Virus record (IMG/VR): IMGVR_UViG_3300031278_000008
Coordinates: 1-28,222 of that record
Reading direction: 5' to 3' (one strand)
DNA: 28,222 nt
Origin: a virus
Shown: positions 28,123-28,222 of the stretch, in pieces
Position numbering within the stretch: the first letter of the stretch is position 1
How the letters are laid out: every line of letters starts with the position of its first letter
Translations under genes and position numbers: made by a program
The notes under the pieces: generated by a model
What the model saw: only the letters and a program-made list of their open reading frames with translations
The model's database searches: none
Told to the model about the DNA's origin: nothing

Positions 28123-28222
28123 TTAAACTTTTTCTTTATAAATAACTTTAGCTTTGGTTCCTGAGTGTAATCTCCATGTTTCTCCATCAAATGAAGGAAC
28201 AATTCCCTGTTTCCATAGATCA
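28123..28222 (-). CDS. Early-operon protein, C-terminal end only (cut by window edge)
   Basis: The last 32 residues of a gene that starts outside the window are visible: LWKQGIVPSFDGETWRLHSG, then TKAKVIYKEKV and TAA. The frame has better composition than the overlapping one starting at 28202. This looks like a beta-rich C-terminus; no family is named. Confidence 0.5.
   Translation of the reverse strand, partial: DLWKQGIVPSFDGETWRLHSGTKAKVIYKEKV

Noticed and set aside
1-28222. tRNA genes, rRNA, CRISPR array, integrase, endolysin
   Set aside because: No cloverleaf with CCA-type end, no repeat-spacer series, and no integrase or lysozyme/amidase pattern could be found by eye.

Overview
The window is a 28 kb piece of a tailed-phage (or prophage) genome with a siphovirus-type, HK97-fold virion. 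The host is probably in the Bacteroidota. The reasons are: signal peptides ending in A-Q or G-Q, promoter-like sites of the TTG / TAnnTTTG type, A-rich leaders in place of Shine-Dalgarno sites at most starts, and proteins of the kinds common in Bacteroidota phages. No integrase, tRNA, rRNA or CRISPR array was seen. Almost all genes lie on the minus strand, so transcription runs from high to low coordinates, mostly with ATGA or few-base overlaps.

Layout in transcription order. (1) 28222-19412, early and replication module: small ribbon-helix-helix and zinc-ribbon genes, small membrane proteins, a DUF1071/Sak3-like annealing protein paired with a PD-(D/E)xK exonuclease, a DUF1367 protein, a NinG-like nuclease, a DnaA-C-like DNA-binding protein, a small HTH protein, a replisome-organiser-like winged-helix protein and a RecA-like ATPase. 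(2) 19411-17264, accessory block: a two-helix membrane protein, a short radical SAM protein, a GT9-type glycosyltransferase split over two frames, and a TnpB N-terminal scrap. (3) 17131-9251, packaging and head: terminase small subunit, terminase large subunit (broken by a -1 shift at A9), portal, MuF-like protein, a lipoprotein, prohead protease, major capsid protein, a secreted accessory protein and head-tail connectors. (4) 9254-655, tail: tail terminator candidate, an embedded GT27-like glycosyltransferase, tail tube, two tail assembly chaperone frames joined by a -1 shift at A10, a short tape measure, a tail hub or baseplate protein and a YadA-head-like fibre. (5) 654-1: small proteins, two with signal peptides, one frame-broken and one cut by the window edge.

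The main exception is the plus-strand island at about 26100-27700. It has its own promoter with two operator-like sites, an unknown gene, a zinc-ribbon gene and a DPPY-type DNA methyltransferase. The methyltransferase is framed almost to the base by a 127/128 bp inverted repeat whose outer ends carry hairpins with compensatory changes. A third, diverged but collinear copy of the repeat lies upstream, so copies alternate in orientation around the genes. This looks like a cassette-type or invertible mobile unit and is the strongest candidate for something undescribed.

Other notable points are the radical SAM plus glycosyltransferase set, a glycosyltransferase inside the tail operon, the number of Sec or lipoprotein signals among virion-region genes, and several reading-frame breaks at homopolymers. 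Those breaks could be recoding, decay or sequencing error. All function calls come from reading motifs by eye; no database search was run.
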